Shown here: piece after piece, positions 17,066 to 24,422 of the stretch
Position numbering within the stretch: the first letter of the stretch is position 1
How the letters are laid out: each line of letters begins with the position of its first letter
Assembly: GCA_913060495.1 (NCBI GenBank)
Contig: CAJXRP010000028.1
Coordinates: 1-37,559 of the forward strand
Reading direction: 5' to 3'
DNA from: an uncultured Gammaproteobacteria bacterium
GTDB lineage: Bacteria; Pseudomonadota; Gammaproteobacteria; Pseudomonadales; Pseudohongiellaceae
Length of the DNA: 37,559 nt
Position numbers and translations under genes: made by a program
The notes under the pieces: generated by a model
What the model was told of the DNA's origin: nothing
Database searches by the model: none
What the model saw: the letters and a program-made list of their open reading frames with translations, nothing else

Positions 17066-18202
17066 ATGACCAGTCGTCGATCACTCCTTAAAGCAATGGC
17101 CATACTCCCCGTCATGAATGCCTGTTCTAGCACAGGCTCGGCAAGTTCATCGTCCAGCATAAACTACACACCCTCTGGATTACCCCTAAGGCGAGTAAAC
17201 GTTTCTGACTCGAGAGTCATTAGAACAGTCTCGGGTTTACGTCCATTCCGCAGAGAGGGTTTTGTAGTCAAAGGTGAGCGCATTGGGGACAAGACTGTAG
17301 TGCATAATTACGGCCATGGCGGCGGAGGGATCACACTGTCTTGGGGTTCCTCTCACTTGGCTACGGAAATCGCTCAGCAGACTGCACATAAAAAGTGCGC
17401 AGTACTAGGCTGTGGAGTGATGGGTCTCACCAGTGCTCGCCTACTCCAAGATCAAGGTTGGGATGTAACTATCTATGCCAAAGCTCTGCCGCCATACACG
17501 ACATCAAACATCGCCGGCGGTCAGTGGTCTCCCGCTTCAGTTTATGAGGATGCATCGCTGACACCTGAGTTCCAAAGACAATTTGAAGCGGCGATGAGGT
17601 TCTCGTACCGCTATTTTCAAAACATTGTTGGGCCCAAATACGGAGTCCGCTGGATTAGTAATTACCAGTTATCAAATGAGCCGCGACCCACCGATGATCT
17701 GGTTCATAGCTATCCGAGCATGTATCCACAGTTGAACATTCTTGGTCCGAGTGAACACCCTTTCCCAATGCCCTTTGCCACCCACTACGATACGATGCTT
17801 ATTGAGCCGGCTATTTTTCTAAATCGCTTAATGGAAGATTTTTATGGGGCTGGTGGGGAAATTAAAGTTAGAGAGTTTCAAGACTTCGATGAAGTGCTCA
17901 CCTTAGAAGAGCCAGTTATCATTAATTGCACTGGCTTAGGCGCGCGCGATCTGTTTTCTGACCAGTTACTATTTCCTATCAAGGGCCAGCTTACCTTTGT
18001 GCTTCCACAAGAAGAGGTCGACTATATAACCATAACCGATGGCGCCGTCGGCACTTATATGTTCCCGAGAAGTGATGGGATATTGCTGGGAGGTACCTTT
18101 GAATATAATAACTGGGATCTAACTCCTGACCCTGCTGAGACTCGGCGTATCCTCGACCAACAAAGCGCATTTTTCAATGCCATGAAAGACCCTTGGGGCT
18201 GA
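17066..18202 (+). CDS. D-amino-acid-oxidase-like flavoprotein, apparently circularly permuted
   Basis: The product is 378 aa from ATG 17066, preceded by AAGAGA. A longer frame from 16964 has no export signal at its start. MTSRRSLLKA then VMNAC (C20) looks like a Tat and/or lipoprotein signal. The order of conserved blocks is odd. RPFRREGF and HNYGHGGGGITLSWG (80-94), normally near the C-terminus of DAAO, come first. The dinucleotide motif CAVLGCGVMGLTSARLLQ (111-128) and TTSNIAGGQWSP (145-156), normally N-terminal, come next. The substrate domain follows and the protein ends shortly after LLGGTFEYNNWD. It probably oxidises a D-amino acid or a related amine with FAD. It converges with the NSS transporter gene. 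Confidence 0.85.
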   Translation: MTSRRSLLKAMAILPVMNACSSTGSASSSSSINYTPSGLPLRRVNVSDSRVIRTVSGLRPFRREGFVVKGERIGDKTVVHNYGHGGGGITLSWGSSHLATEIAQQTAHKKCAVLGCGVMGLTSARLLQDQGWDVTIYAKALPPYTTSNIAGGQWSPASVYEDASLTPEFQRQFEAAMRFSYRYFQNIVGPKYGVRWISNYQLSNEPRPTDDLVHSYPSMYPQLNILGPSEHPFPMPFATHYDTMLIEPAIFLNRLMEDFYGAGGEIKVREFQDFDEVLTLEEPVIINCTGLGARDLFSDQLLFPIKGQLTFVLPQEEVDYITITDGAVGTYMFPRSDGILLGGTFEYNNWDLTPDPAETRRILDQQSAFFNAMKDPWG

Positions 18203-18217
18203 ATGAGGGTCATAGCA

Positions 18218-18327
18218 GGGGACACTGACAGCATAGTAAGTTAACGGTGACTCGCTAGGGTGTAGGCATCTATGTCTAGTGTTCTCGATTTTCCGGGAGC
18301 TTAAATTGTTAAGTTGTTAGTGTCCCC
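18218..18327 (+). repeat. Palindromic element family 1, copy f
   Basis: The element begins GGGGACACTGACAGCATAG and ends TTAAGTTGTTAGTGTCCCC. The centre reads CTAGTGTTCTCGATTTTCC then GGGAGCTTAAA, matching copies a and e. At 110 bases it is the longest copy. The left arm is partly decayed. It lies between the stops of two convergent genes. Confidence 0.88.
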
Positions 18328-18344
18328 TTTATCCTTTCTCTAGA

Positions 18345-19715
18345 TCAGTAAGCAATAATGCTCATTAAACTGATCAACAGGATTGCCGATGGCGCCAGGT
18401 AACGCATAATAAAAAGCCAGCTTCTATAAGCCAGGCTGTTGCCCATTCCCAATTCTTCCTTTGTAGCTTCCTCAGACATTACCCAGCCTACAAACAGGGT
18501 AATAAAGAACGCACTAAACAAGATCAAGTTGTTGACCACGAAGAAATCGATAATGCGAAAGATGGTCGCGCCTTCAAGAGCATCTATAAATCCGAGTGGC
18601 GTAAAGTCCGACCAGATATTGTGTGAAAATACCGACCCTAGGCCAATTAGCCAGGCCATGCCTCCGGCGAGCAGCGTCATGTGTAGGCGCTTGGCTCCCT
18701 CCCGTTCAATCAGGCGCGAGACCACCGACTCCATCATCGAGATGGAGGTGCTGATAGCGGCGAATAACACCAGCAACAAGAACAGCGTGCCGATGATGAT
18801 GCCGCCGGGCATTTGACCAAAGGCGACGGGTAGGGTGACAAACAGCAGGCCCGGCCCGGAAGCCGGTTCCAGCGAATAGGCAAAGACGATAGGGAAGATA
18901 GCCATGCCCGCTAGCATGTCCACGGAGACATTGGCGCCGGCGATAGATAGCGCCGCCTTGGGGATAGACGCTTCCCGGTCCAGATAGGCACCGTAGGCGA
19001 TGATTCCACCGCCTCCTACGCTGAGTGAGAAGAAGGCCTGGCCCAGCGCCAGCAAAATTACATTGGAATCCACTCGCGAAAAATCCGGCCGGAACATGAA
19101 GGTAAAGGCTTCGCTAAAGTTGCCAGTTACTGCCGCGTAGATCACCAGAATCAACAGGGAAATAAACAGTGCAGGCATCATCACCTTCACGGTCTTCTCT
19201 ACGCCGCCCTGAATGCCTCTGCTGACTACAAACATGGTTAGCACCATGAACACGCCGTGCCAGAACATCATGCCAAATACATTGGCCTGCACGTCGGCGA
19301 AAAGCTGATTCGATTGCTCGCCAGTAATACCCTGGAAGGCACCGGACAATGACATGGGGATATAGGCCAGCACCCAACCGGCTACCACGCTAAAAAAAGT
19401 CAGGGCGAGAAAGGCTACCAAGATGGCGACCCAGCCAAGGTACTTCCAGTTGGGGCTCTTTCCCTCCGCCACAGCCAGCGCCTGGGTACTGCCAGCAGGG
19501 CTTTTGCCGCCGCGACGGCCGATGACTATCATCGCCATCACACAGGGCATGCCGAAGAAAACGATAAAGAGGAAGTAGAAGAAGATAAACGCGCCACCGC
19601 CGTTCTCTCCTGCCATGAAGGTAAAACGCCAGATGTTGCCAAGGCCTACGGCGCTACCCATGGCAGCAAGAATAAATCCCCAGCGTGAGGCAAACTCTAC
19701 TTTTTTGTAATTCAA
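18345..19715 (-). CDS. Sodium:neurotransmitter symporter (NSS) family transporter
   Basis: This 456-aa inner-membrane protein carries the NSS first-helix signature GFILAAMGSAVGLGNIWRF, with sodium and substrate contacts in the unwound part, followed by about eleven hydrophobic segments. It resembles bacterial LeuT/TnaT-type transporters, which import amino acids with Na+. The start is TTG at 19715 with GAGAG 6 bases upstream. No in-frame ATG was found nearby. It is followed on the minus strand by a palindromic element. The gene upstream encodes an amidohydrolase with a 95-base gap, so a shared transcript is possible. Confidence 0.92.
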   Translation of the reverse strand: MNYKKVEFASRWGFILAAMGSAVGLGNIWRFTFMAGENGGGAFIFFYFLFIVFFGMPCVMAMIVIGRRGGKSPAGSTQALAVAEGKSPNWKYLGWVAILVAFLALTFFSVVAGWVLAYIPMSLSGAFQGITGEQSNQLFADVQANVFGMMFWHGVFMVLTMFVVSRGIQGGVEKTVKVMMPALFISLLILVIYAAVTGNFSEAFTFMFRPDFSRVDSNVILLALGQAFFSLSVGGGGIIAYGAYLDREASIPKAALSIAGANVSVDMLAGMAIFPIVFAYSLEPASGPGLLFVTLPVAFGQMPGGIIIGTLFLLLVLFAAISTSISMMESVVSRLIEREGAKRLHMTLLAGGMAWLIGLGSVFSHNIWSDFTPLGFIDALEGATIFRIIDFFVVNNLILFSAFFITLFVGWVMSEEATKEELGMGNSLAYRSWLFIMRYLAPSAILLISLMSIIAY

Positions 19716-19810
19716 ATGGCACTCTCTATAGCTTGCTGCAGCTTCTTTGTCTGTATGCTTTTGTATTGCTTGCTTCCAGGCGCGTTAGCTTCGTGCGCGG
19801 AAGCAAGGCG

Positions 19811-20791
19811 CTAGAGGCCGAACACCTTCTCGGCGGTGCGGTGGCGAATGGCACTGCACTGATCGTCCGGCAGCAGTGCGGTATTCTCCATCGCGCCCAC
19901 CGTATCGAAAACCTGATGAGGCCAGTCGGTGCCGAACATGACCTGGTCGCGGCCTACGATGGAGATAAGATACTGCAGTGCGCGGGCATCATAGGTGATG
20001 CAGTCATAATAGATGTGGCGCAGGTAGTCTGTTGGCTTCTGCTGCATCTTGCGGCGCTGTGGAAGTTCCACTTCGTCGCCCTTCTCGAAGCGACCTACCA
20101 GATAGGGTAGGGCTGCTCCGCCATGGGATGCGATGAGTTTGAGATTGGGGTATTTGTCGAAGAAGCCATCGAAGATCATGCGCGTGACCGCCAGAGTGGT
20201 ATCGAACATAAAACCTACCGACCAGCTTAGGTCAAACGCCCCCATGTCCATCTGAGCAGCACCGGGTGGGTCACTAGGGTGCAGTAGCACCGGCAGGCCG
20301 CGTCTATCGATTTCTTTCCAGATAGGCGCGAACATTTCATCGGTGAGGCTCATTCCTGCGACATTGGCCAGAACCATCACACCGCTGGCACCGTTCTCAC
20401 AGGAGCGCTTAAGTTCCAGCAGTGCCTTCTCGGGGTATTCCCAGGGCAAGGAAGTAAACCAGCGAATTCGGTCGGGGTAGGTGCTTTGCGCCTCGGCCAT
20501 GGTGTCGTTGGATTCCTGTGCCGCCATGCAGCTAACTTCTTCCGTTCCCCAGTAGACGTTAGGGCAGGTGAGTGAAACGATGGACATGTCGATACCGGTG
20601 GCGTCCATCTGTTTAATGCGCAGGTCATAATCGAAGTGTCCGGGTTGCGGAAAGGCAACTGGCGTTTCACCACGAAAAATTTCTTCGTGTCCGTCAGGAC
20701 GAACTTTGAGGCCGTATTCGCCTCCTTGCTCACGCAGTATTTCTAACCAGCGGCGGGTGTAGGCATGGGTGTGGACATCGATAATGGGCAT
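19811..20791 (-). CDS. Amidohydrolase family 2 protein (ACMSD-like decarboxylase/hydrolase)
   Basis: This 326-aa metal-dependent enzyme carries the amidohydrolase ligands H7 and H9 (DVHTHAY), H171 (LLHPSDPPG), H223 (IASHGGAALPYLVGRF) and D289 (FGTDWPH). The pattern IASHGG...FGTDWPH is typical of the ACMSD subgroup, which includes 2-amino-3-carboxymuconate-semialdehyde decarboxylase and non-oxidative aromatic acid decarboxylases. The substrate is unknown. It is cytoplasmic. AGGAG precedes the ATG by 8 bases. Confidence 0.88.
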   Translation of the reverse strand: MPIIDVHTHAYTRRWLEILREQGGEYGLKVRPDGHEEIFRGETPVAFPQPGHFDYDLRIKQMDATGIDMSIVSLTCPNVYWGTEEVSCMAAQESNDTMAEAQSTYPDRIRWFTSLPWEYPEKALLELKRSCENGASGVMVLANVAGMSLTDEMFAPIWKEIDRRGLPVLLHPSDPPGAAQMDMGAFDLSWSVGFMFDTTLAVTRMIFDGFFDKYPNLKLIASHGGAALPYLVGRFEKGDEVELPQRRKMQQKPTDYLRHIYYDCITYDARALQYLISIVGRDQVMFGTDWPHQVFDTVGAMENTALLPDDQCSAIRHRTAEKVFGL

Positions 20792-20850
20792 TAATTGAGC
20801 TCCTGAATTCGTGATAGCTAGACTATACGAGCGTTTGCGAGAATTGTAAA

Positions 20851-20878
20851 AAGGAGATAGAGAGATAAGGAGATAGAG
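20851..20878. repeat. 16-bp-period direct repeat beside a hairpin
   Basis: AAGGAGATAGAG occurs at 20851-20862 and 20867-20878, followed by further GAGAGG-rich sequence that leads to the hairpin at 20895. This resembles the tandem feet seen at 7157, 21301 and 37396. Confidence 0.75.
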
Positions 20879-20894
20879 GAGAGAGGAGGTGATG

Positions 20895-20944
20895 AAATAA
20901 AGGGGTAGTAGGGATTTACATTAAATCCTTACTACCCCTTTATT
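20895..20944. terminator. Long hairpin after the small lipoprotein gene
   Basis: AATAAAGGGGTAGTAGGGAT pairs with ATCCTTACTACCCCTTTATT around a short TTACATTAA loop, a stem of about 20 bp with one mismatch. It begins 31 bases past the minus-strand lipoprotein stop and can terminate that transcript. It has the same layout as the hairpins at 7183 and 21339. Confidence 0.75.
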
Positions 20945-20974
20945 GCTTTATTGCATTAATTTTCTTCGCTTTTG

Positions 20975-21274
20975 CTAGTTGAGCTGTAAGCGGTTTTTTA
21001 ACTCCTCTTCTTGCTGTTGTGCTGCATCCTGCAGGGTTTGTTCAACCGAGTTGGCTGCATCCAGTGCTTGTTGCTGTGCGGTCGTAATCAACTCCTCCAC
21101 CTGTTCCTGCACCTGCTCTACCTGTTCCTGCACCTGCTCTACGACTTCAGCTTGTACAGACGCTTGTACTTCAACTTGTTCCGGCACTGCTTGCTCGGAA
21201 GAACTCTCCTCAGAACCGCAGGCGACCAGCAAAGTCATCGCCGCTAGCGACGTCATTATTTTTAAACTCTTCAT
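20975..21274 (-). CDS. Small Gln/Glu-rich lipoprotein
   Basis: This 99-aa protein has a lipoprotein signal (MKSLKIMTSLAAMTLLVAC, lipid-modified C19) and a mature part made of heptad-like repeats, for example VEQVQEQVEQVQEQVEEL and further QQQ/EEE-rich helices. It is likely a long coiled coil anchored in the outer membrane and facing the periplasm, in the style of small structural lipoproteins. No family was recognised and no enzymatic residues are evident. It is strongly acidic. An AAGGAAAG ribosome site is present. The leader contains a 13-bp tandem repeat array (21301-21351). Confidence 0.8.
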   Translation of the reverse strand: MKSLKIMTSLAAMTLLVACGSEESSSEQAVPEQVEVQASVQAEVVEQVQEQVEQVQEQVEELITTAQQQALDAANSVEQTLQDAAQQQEEELKNRLQLN

Positions 21275-21300
21275 TGTGTATCTTTCCTTCTCAAAGATTA

Positions 21301-21351
21301 GTTAAAGGTGTCAGTTAAAGGTGTTAGTTAAGGGTGTCAGTTAAAGGGACA
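21301..21351. repeat. 13-bp tandem repeat, four copies
   Basis: GTTAAAGGTGTCA, GTTAAAGGTGTTA, GTTAAGGGTGTCA and GTTAAAGGGACA follow one another without spacers. The fourth copy forms the outer left arm of the hairpin at 21339-21391. The array lies 26 bases upstream of the lipoprotein start and so may also affect its transcription. Confidence 0.93.
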
Positions 21352-21391
21352 GTGGGGATTAAAATTGAATTCCCACCATTCCTTTAATTTA
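21339..21391. terminator. Hairpin after the Lys/Ala-rich gene
   Basis: GTTAAAGGGACAGTGGGGAT pairs imperfectly with GAATTCCCACCATTCCTTTA. It touches the minus-strand stop codon at 21392. It can serve as the terminator of that gene and belongs to the hairpin family with tandemly repeated feet. Confidence 0.65.
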
Positions 21392-21901
21392 TTAAGAATT
21401 GGCCTTTTTCGCCGGAGTCGGCGTCTTCTTACGCTTCTTGCGAGCCGCTGCCTGTTTGGCACGGGCGGCAGCTTCGGCTTTCAATTTTTTGTCCCAGTCT
21501 TTCTCAAACTGAGCCAGAACTTTAGCCCTGGCAGCCAGCTTTCGATCGAAAGGCTTTGCAGCATGTAGCTTGTCCTGCGCAGTCACCATAATCTTCCTGG
21601 CCTCGCCTAGAGATTCGCCCAACAGCAGACTCGCTGCCCGGGCCTTCTTCACTTGGTCATGCGCTGTTTTGCTGCTAGATTTTTTGGCCTTGACCGCCGC
21701 CTTAGCTGCACTGGACTTTGCTTTACTTAGTTTGCCCTGCAGCGACTTCAGTTTTTTCTTCGCTGCGTCGAACTCTTTTTGATGGCTGGATACATAGCTG
21801 TCTCTGCCTTTGCTGATTTTCTTTTGTAGAGCATGAAAATCATCTTCCAGTTCTTCGACGATATGACGTGATTTGTTCTTTGCTTGTTTTAAAGTGGGCA
21901 T
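21392..21901 (-). CDS. Lys/Ala-rich coiled-coil protein, unknown function
   Basis: This 169-aa, strongly basic protein contains no signal peptide. Residues 1-50 contain heptads (HIVEELEDDFHALQKKISK). The middle is Ala/Lys/Ser-rich (KAKSSAAKAAVKAKKSSSK), and the tail AARKKRKKTPTPAKKANS resembles histone H1-like or AlgP-like C-termini. Such tails often bind DNA or RNA, but no family was recognised. GGAG lies 9 bases before the ATG. It lies upstream of the acidic lipoprotein gene, though a hairpin separates them. Confidence 0.75.
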   Translation of the reverse strand: MPTLKQAKNKSRHIVEELEDDFHALQKKISKGRDSYVSSHQKEFDAAKKKLKSLQGKLSKAKSSAAKAAVKAKKSSSKTAHDQVKKARAASLLLGESLGEARKIMVTAQDKLHAAKPFDRKLAARAKVLAQFEKDWDKKLKAEAAARAKQAAARKKRKKTPTPAKKANS

Positions 21902-22004
21902 AAAGTTGCTCCGAAAAAATTAAGTGATGGTGGTTCTCAAGAATCGCATAAGCGAGTTGTAGCTCATTCTATATTCAGTTTTAAAAACACTGTTGAAACT
22001 ACTT

Positions 22005-22066
22005 TGCCATAGCTTAGCAGATCAGATCATCTGGGATCTGAAAATCTGACCCTACTTGTTTTTTCA
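22005..22066 (-). repeat. Small hairpin with GGGTCAGA motif
   Basis: Read on the minus strand, AGTAGGGTCAGATTTTCAGA is followed by TCCCAGATGATCTGATCTG. CAGATC/GATCTG can form a stem. The GGGTCAGA core links it to the GGGGTCAGAG motifs at 12577, 12601 and 35755. It lies just beyond the stop of the FAD oxidoreductase gene and may act in transcript termination. Confidence 0.5.
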
Positions 22067-22072
22067 TTCTAT

Positions 22073-23383
22073 CTATTCAGTAACACACCTAGCTGGATCT
22101 GATTCGGCGAGCACCGGGTTCATGTTGCCAGTATGGATGTAGTCCGCCGCCAGCTTGCCGGCCATCGGTCCGCGTCCGAAGCCTGATGATGCTAGGCCGC
22201 TGACAATAAAGAGATTATCTCGCAGCGGGATTTTGCCAATGATAGGTGCACCATCCACTGAGAACGGCATCAGTCCCGCCCAGGTGCGTGCTATCGGCAG
22301 GCTCGCTACCAGCGGGATCACATCCGCCGCGTGACCGCGATTCACATCGATACCCGCTTGGTCCGGTGTGCCGTTGTAGCCCAGACTCTCGCGATCACCG
22401 CCAAAGATGATCTCGCCATTCTTGCGCTGCCGCCCATACAGGTGTCGGGTAAAACGTCGGCCGTTCTTGTGCGTTAAATTAGGCGGCGTGACACTATCGG
22501 ACCCATTGTCCTTGCTCCATTCAAAACTGGATTCCGTAGAACCAATGGTATGCATCACCCGAGGTGGCATGCTCGCCGTTGCCCACATCTGACCCCGTAT
22601 CGGAACGATGGGTATATTAATGCCCAGCATCGATCCCACCGGGCCGCACCAGGCGCCGGTCGCTAGCACTAGACTTTGGCATCGATATTCCGAAGTCACG
22701 GTCTGTACCGAATAACCGCCACTGCTCAGTGGCGTGATGGAAACTACATTCTGTCCGGTATGAATAGTCGCTCCCGCAACTTCAGCCGCGTGGGCGAATG
22801 CCCGTGTGGATTTCACTGGATCAGCTTGGCCCCGTTCGGGCCTATACATATAAGCCGCCAATTCACCGTTGGCTTCCGGCTCGATGGCGCGTGCCTCTCT
22901 GGGGGAGAGCAGGTCAACCTGGTATCCGCCTGCTTTCTGGGATGCCACATCATCCTGATAGTAATCGTATTCCTCTTCGGTATGGATGGCAGTCAAGGTG
23001 CCCGAGAGCCGAAACTCCATGTCGTAGCCCATGTCGATTTGCATGCGCTTAAAAATCTCGGCACTGCCCGCGGTTAGATAAGACAACAGATTGGGATTAT
23101 TGCCCCAGCCCGATCCCCCAAGGCCACCCATGTTCTGCCCAGACGCCTCCGAGGCGATCTCCCCCCGCTCCAGTAGCAAGACATCTCTACCTTGCTCCGC
23201 TAAATGAAAAGCAGTAGAAGCGCCCGCCATGCCGCCACCGATGATGAGAACATCAGCTTCATGAACGCTACCCTGCGCCGCCAAGCGACCGGGCAACATG
23301 CTGGCTGCAGCGAGTGTGCCTAGGCCGGTGAGTATTCGCCTGCGCGTGGGGTCTGTTGGTTTCTTGGTCATGGTGGTTCTCAT
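22073..23383 (-). CDS. Tat-exported FAD-dependent oxidoreductase (DAO family)
   Basis: This 436-aa protein begins with a twin-arginine signal (DPTRRRILTGLGTLAAASML, then AAQ). The FAD motif is DVLIIGGGMAGASTAFHLAEQGRDVLLLERG. The DAO-family C-terminal block is RTWAGLMPFSVDGAPIIGKI and IVSGLASSGFGRGPMAGKLAADYI. Relatives include sarcosine oxidase, glycine oxidase and D-amino-acid dehydrogenases, and the substrate is not inferable. It acts in the periplasm. Starts at 23383 or 23371 are both possible, and neither has a strong ribosome site. Confidence 0.88.
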   Translation of the reverse strand: MRTTMTKKPTDPTRRRILTGLGTLAAASMLPGRLAAQGSVHEADVLIIGGGMAGASTAFHLAEQGRDVLLLERGEIASEASGQNMGGLGGSGWGNNPNLLSYLTAGSAEIFKRMQIDMGYDMEFRLSGTLTAIHTEEEYDYYQDDVASQKAGGYQVDLLSPREARAIEPEANGELAAYMYRPERGQADPVKSTRAFAHAAEVAGATIHTGQNVVSITPLSSGGYSVQTVTSEYRCQSLVLATGAWCGPVGSMLGINIPIVPIRGQMWATASMPPRVMHTIGSTESSFEWSKDNGSDSVTPPNLTHKNGRRFTRHLYGRQRKNGEIIFGGDRESLGYNGTPDQAGIDVNRGHAADVIPLVASLPIARTWAGLMPFSVDGAPIIGKIPLRDNLFIVSGLASSGFGRGPMAGKLAADYIHTGNMNPVLAESDPARCVTE

Positions 23384-23560
23384 TGGGTGGCGGGGGAGGG
23401 AATAGAGTAGATTGAAGGGTGGGGTTTAGCAATGTTAGGTGTCGGAAACTTAGTCAAAATGGATCAGAATGCTTTGAGTTTCTAAAAGCGTACGTTTAGT
23501 CGAAAAGCCCATATATGCTAGACTCCCAAGTCAAATAAACAATAAAAACAGGAACCCTCC
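23384..23560. other. Divergent intergenic region with a diverged REP-like motif
   Basis: GGATCAGAATGCTTTGAGTT at 23461 aligns with GGGGTCAGAGTGCTTTGATT at 12601, so a decayed copy of that repeat lies here. TATATGCTAGACT further right resembles a -10 region for the HpcH-like gene, but no clear -35 box was found. Confidence 0.5.
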
Positions 23561-24418
23561 ATGGGCAAGCTGTTAGACGAATTAAAAAGGCGCAAGGTAT
23601 TCCCAGTCACTGCGGTTTACGCCGTTCTGGGTCTATTTGCAGTGGGATCTCAACTTACAGATCGCTCTATTATTCATGCGCAAACCAACGTCGCTGATTC
23701 CACTGCGGGATTGGTTGAGCTATGGGAGGCTGGACAGACCGCGTTTGGGCAATATGTGACAGGCGTGCCTTATACCGTTGAGACGGGCCGCGAACTCGCC
23801 GCGAACCCACTATTGGACTATGCCTTTCTAAATCTTGAACAAGACTACAATATTAACTCGGCTCTTGATCTAGCCCAGGGCCTGCGAAGTGGGACGACAG
23901 GGCCCGCGATGGACTTACTGGTTCGTATTCCGCCACTGTCTGAAGCCGGTGTGGAAACATCAAAGGCACGAGTCAAAGAGCTCCTCGCTATGGGAGCGGA
24001 TGGCGTGGTGTTCCCCCATGTGCGCAGTGCCGAGGAAGCACGCATGGCGGTTTCGTTCTTCGAAGGCGTCAACGTGTGGTCCCCCGCTAACCCAGAGGGT
24101 GACATCATTGTGATGCTCATGCTGGAAACTCCCGATGTATTTGCTGAGCTCGAGGAAATTGCGAATATTCCAAACTACAGCTCGTTGGCCTGCGGAATCG
24201 GCAGTCTGACTAACGCCTTGGGTGGTGACCGAGAGGCTGCCGAGAGAATGAATCTTGAGGTTCTTATCCAGAGTCAGCGCGTAGGAATGGCAGATATGAT
24301 TACCGCCAATACTGAATCGGTAGCGCGTCGTGTAAACGAGGGCTTTCTTGGTCTACTAGTGTACGGTCCCACGGCGAATGAAGTCATTCGCTTGGGCAGA
24401 GCTGCAGCCGGTCGTTAG
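23561..24418 (+). CDS. HpcH/HpaI aldolase-like protein with membrane anchor
   Basis: This is a 285-aa TIM-barrel protein of the HpcH/HpaI group. Recognisable blocks are LLDYAFLNLEQ (81-91 region), LLVRIPP with R122, MGADGVVFPHVRSAEEA and MLMLETPD with E189. The metal-binding Asp of the usual GPxDLS loop is absent: the loop reads GIGSLTNALG with S215. Residues 1-31 (MGKLLDELKRRKVFPVTAVY, then AVLGLFAVGSQ) form a signal anchor resembling the ELKRRNVFRV start of a group of bacterial TPR/cyclase-like membrane proteins. This suggests a periplasmic, perhaps non-catalytic, protein. It is coupled to the cytochrome gene 4 bases downstream. Confidence 0.82.
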   Translation: MGKLLDELKRRKVFPVTAVYAVLGLFAVGSQLTDRSIIHAQTNVADSTAGLVELWEAGQTAFGQYVTGVPYTVETGRELAANPLLDYAFLNLEQDYNINSALDLAQGLRSGTTGPAMDLLVRIPPLSEAGVETSKARVKELLAMGADGVVFPHVRSAEEARMAVSFFEGVNVWSPANPEGDIIVMLMLETPDVFAELEEIANIPNYSSLACGIGSLTNALGGDREAAERMNLEVLIQSQRVGMADMITANTESVARRVNEGFLGLLVYGPTANEVIRLGRAAAGR

Positions 24419-24422
24419 CATT

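Noticed and set aside
21301..21351. CRISPR-like array
   Set aside because: The units are 13 bp and directly abutting with no spacers, so this is a simple tandem repeat.
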